Source of the DNA: Eremophila alpestris peregrina
Taxonomy: Eukaryota; Chordata; Aves; Passeriformes; Alaudidae
DNA: 64,000 bases
Direction of reading: 5' to 3'
Assembly (NCBI GenBank): GCA_009792885.1
Contig: WMCF01000015.1
Span: 13,787,667-13,851,666, forward strand
The notes under the pieces: generated by a model
Told to the model about the DNA's origin: nothing
What the model saw: only the letters and a program-made list of their open reading frames with translations
Database searches by the model: none
Translations under genes and position numbers: made by a program
In this document: one piece after another, positions 62,801 through 64,000 of the stretch
Layout of the letters: the number at the start of each line of letters is the position of its first letter
How positions within the stretch are numbered: the stretch's first letter is position 1

Positions 62801-64000
62801 CCATTCCAAGCATTGTCACCTTCATTTAATGAAAAGGGTAGGAAAAATCTGCAATGCTCATTTAGTGTGTCATTTACCTGCAACTGGTATTTATCAAAAC
62901 AGGTTTTGCAGCATGCAATCAGACACTTCTCCAGCACACATTTGGAGAGTACAGAAGGGGGAACAAAGGTGCAAAATGAAGACATAAAAGAAAAAATGCA
63001 GGAGGAATGAGGGAAGATAAGAAAGAAATTACAAACCCAGCAAATTTTTAAAATCACTCAGCCCAGGACACTGGCCTCGAGCAAGCTTGACCTCTACAGA
63101 TCCATAAGGAGCAAGGCTGGCAGTCTGCCTTCTGAGATGGAGAAGAATTCCATTGCAGTTTAACCTGTTCTGAAAAGCAGGGGGTTTTTTTGCTCCTGTT
63201 TCTGTTAAGTGAGGATGTTGTGGCCATAATGAGCCATATTCTGAAAGATACTTTCTCTGCTTGTGATTATGTGCTGATCCATGCCTGTTAAAGAATTGTC
63301 CTCTCCCCTTTCCTATTGAGAGGAACAGCCAATTTCCACTTTGCTTAAAAGGTTAATTTTCTTCTGTAATCATAATTATGCTGGCAAAGGTTGATGTGAC
63401 GGAGGAAAAATTAGTCTGGTATTTTCAGCCTATGGTTTGTACTCACTTGGCACATGAGAGCATCTCTTTATCTGCAAGCTTCCTTGCCTGCTGATTCTAT
63501 AAAAGGACCCCCTTGCTTTTTGAATTAGCCAACAATCAGGCAAAAGGTTAATGATCCAATCAGGTTGTTTATCTGGGACTTTTAGCACATGGAAAGCATC
63601 CTTAAGAGGGTCCAATCCTGCAGCTCTTATCCAGGAAAAGTTCCCATGAGCTTCAAAGGGTGTTTTAGAAGAGCAACAAAAGCATGGATTCTCAGAATCA
63701 AAAAAAGAAGCATCCAGTAGAAATTCCCACTTCTGTGGCATGCTATGTCTGAATGCAATTCCCTAGGAATTTGCTCAGGATCATTTCTAATAATGATCAA
63801 TTTTGAAAGCTTGGATTTCCTCCATTTCGTTATTTCCTGGTCTCTAGGAGTATTATCCTGACTGAAATAATATACAAGATTGCATATGAAGCATTTTTTT
63901 CTACAAATGGAAAGGTAAAGAATTTTTGAGCATGGAGATTTATGCATGACAGGATCTCAGAATACTTAAGTTCAGATATGAACAGAGCAATGTTCAAAAA
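59897..64000 (-). other. OLFM4: Upstream OLFM4 intron and/or 5' region (partial)
   Basis: This is AT-rich DNA upstream of the first visible OLFM4 exon, with no convincing coding exon. It contains a 34-bp tandem duplication at 61,894-61,961, a short repeat of a 12-mer near 62,005-62,035, an A-rich/TA tract near 61,780-61,801, and a plus-strand TATAAAAGG at 63,498-63,506 with no gene attached. Confidence 0.6.
61894..61961. repeat. 34-bp tandem duplication
   Basis: Copy one, 61,894-61,927, begins TTAATAATCTTTCTCACAAT. Copy two, 61,928-61,961, begins TTAATAATTTTTCTCACAGT. They match at all but a few positions. It lies in the region upstream of the visible OLFM4 exons. Confidence 0.8.

Noticed and set aside
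62878..63057. Possible upstream OLFM4 exon on minus, ending with CAG|GTAAATG at 62,878/62,877 in the right phase to join the VKEY exon.
   Set aside because: The last residues (FDKYQLQ) only loosely resemble the expected coiled-coil entry, the preceding peptide is unusually cysteine-rich, and the only nearby acceptor (CTGGAG) is poor. Chance is more likely.
63498..63506. Perfect TATAAAAGG on the plus strand.
   Set aside because: No gene or exon follows on plus before the window ends, and OLFM4 runs the other way. An isolated TATA is common in AT-rich DNA.
1..64000. tRNA, rRNA, snRNA genes and CRISPR arrays.
   Set aside because: No cloverleaf-type A/B box pair, snRNA start or regularly spaced repeat array was seen by eye on either strand.

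Overview
This is a vertebrate nuclear window, most likely from a bird. It has sparse split exons, AT-rich DNA without bacterial-style gene packing, CR1-type LINE fragments in both orientations, one solo LTR bounded by a 6-bp target duplication, and low overall repeat density. CR1 and this style of LTR also occur in crocodilians and turtles, so 'bird' is an inference.

Layout. Positions 1 to about 50,200 read as a gene desert. They hold a decayed CR1 element (about 2,262-3,700) abutting an opposite-facing CR1 tail (2,167-2,261), a solo LTR (17,482-18,232), a CpG-rich island (20,031-20,393), an octamer/TATA pair (23,914-23,936), a GGAA microsatellite interrupted by a 90-base assembly gap (25,470-25,691), a CR1 3' tail (about 44,569-44,735), a C-rich island (about 47,130-47,470) and a second antisense CR1 tail (47,867-48,134). 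I found no confident protein-coding gene there.

The only gene I can name is olfactomedin 4 (OLFM4), on the minus strand from 50,236 to beyond 59,896. Three consecutive 3' coding exons are present with canonical splice sites and compatible phases: 71 codons, 51 codons plus 1 nt, then a terminal exon that completes the split glycine codon and adds 263 residues. Together they give 386 residues covering the second half of the coiled-coil region and the whole olfactomedin domain. The upstream exons (signal peptide and N-terminal region) were not found and probably lie past 64,000.

The most unusual structure is a roughly 298-bp near-palindrome (53,743-54,040) inside the last OLFM4 intron. Its arms are about 145 bp with only a 5-nt loop, and the inner half is much better matched than the outer half. 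In the OLFM4 pre-mRNA it would fold into a long double-stranded RNA stem. The CpG-rich island in the gene desert is the second feature most worth checking.
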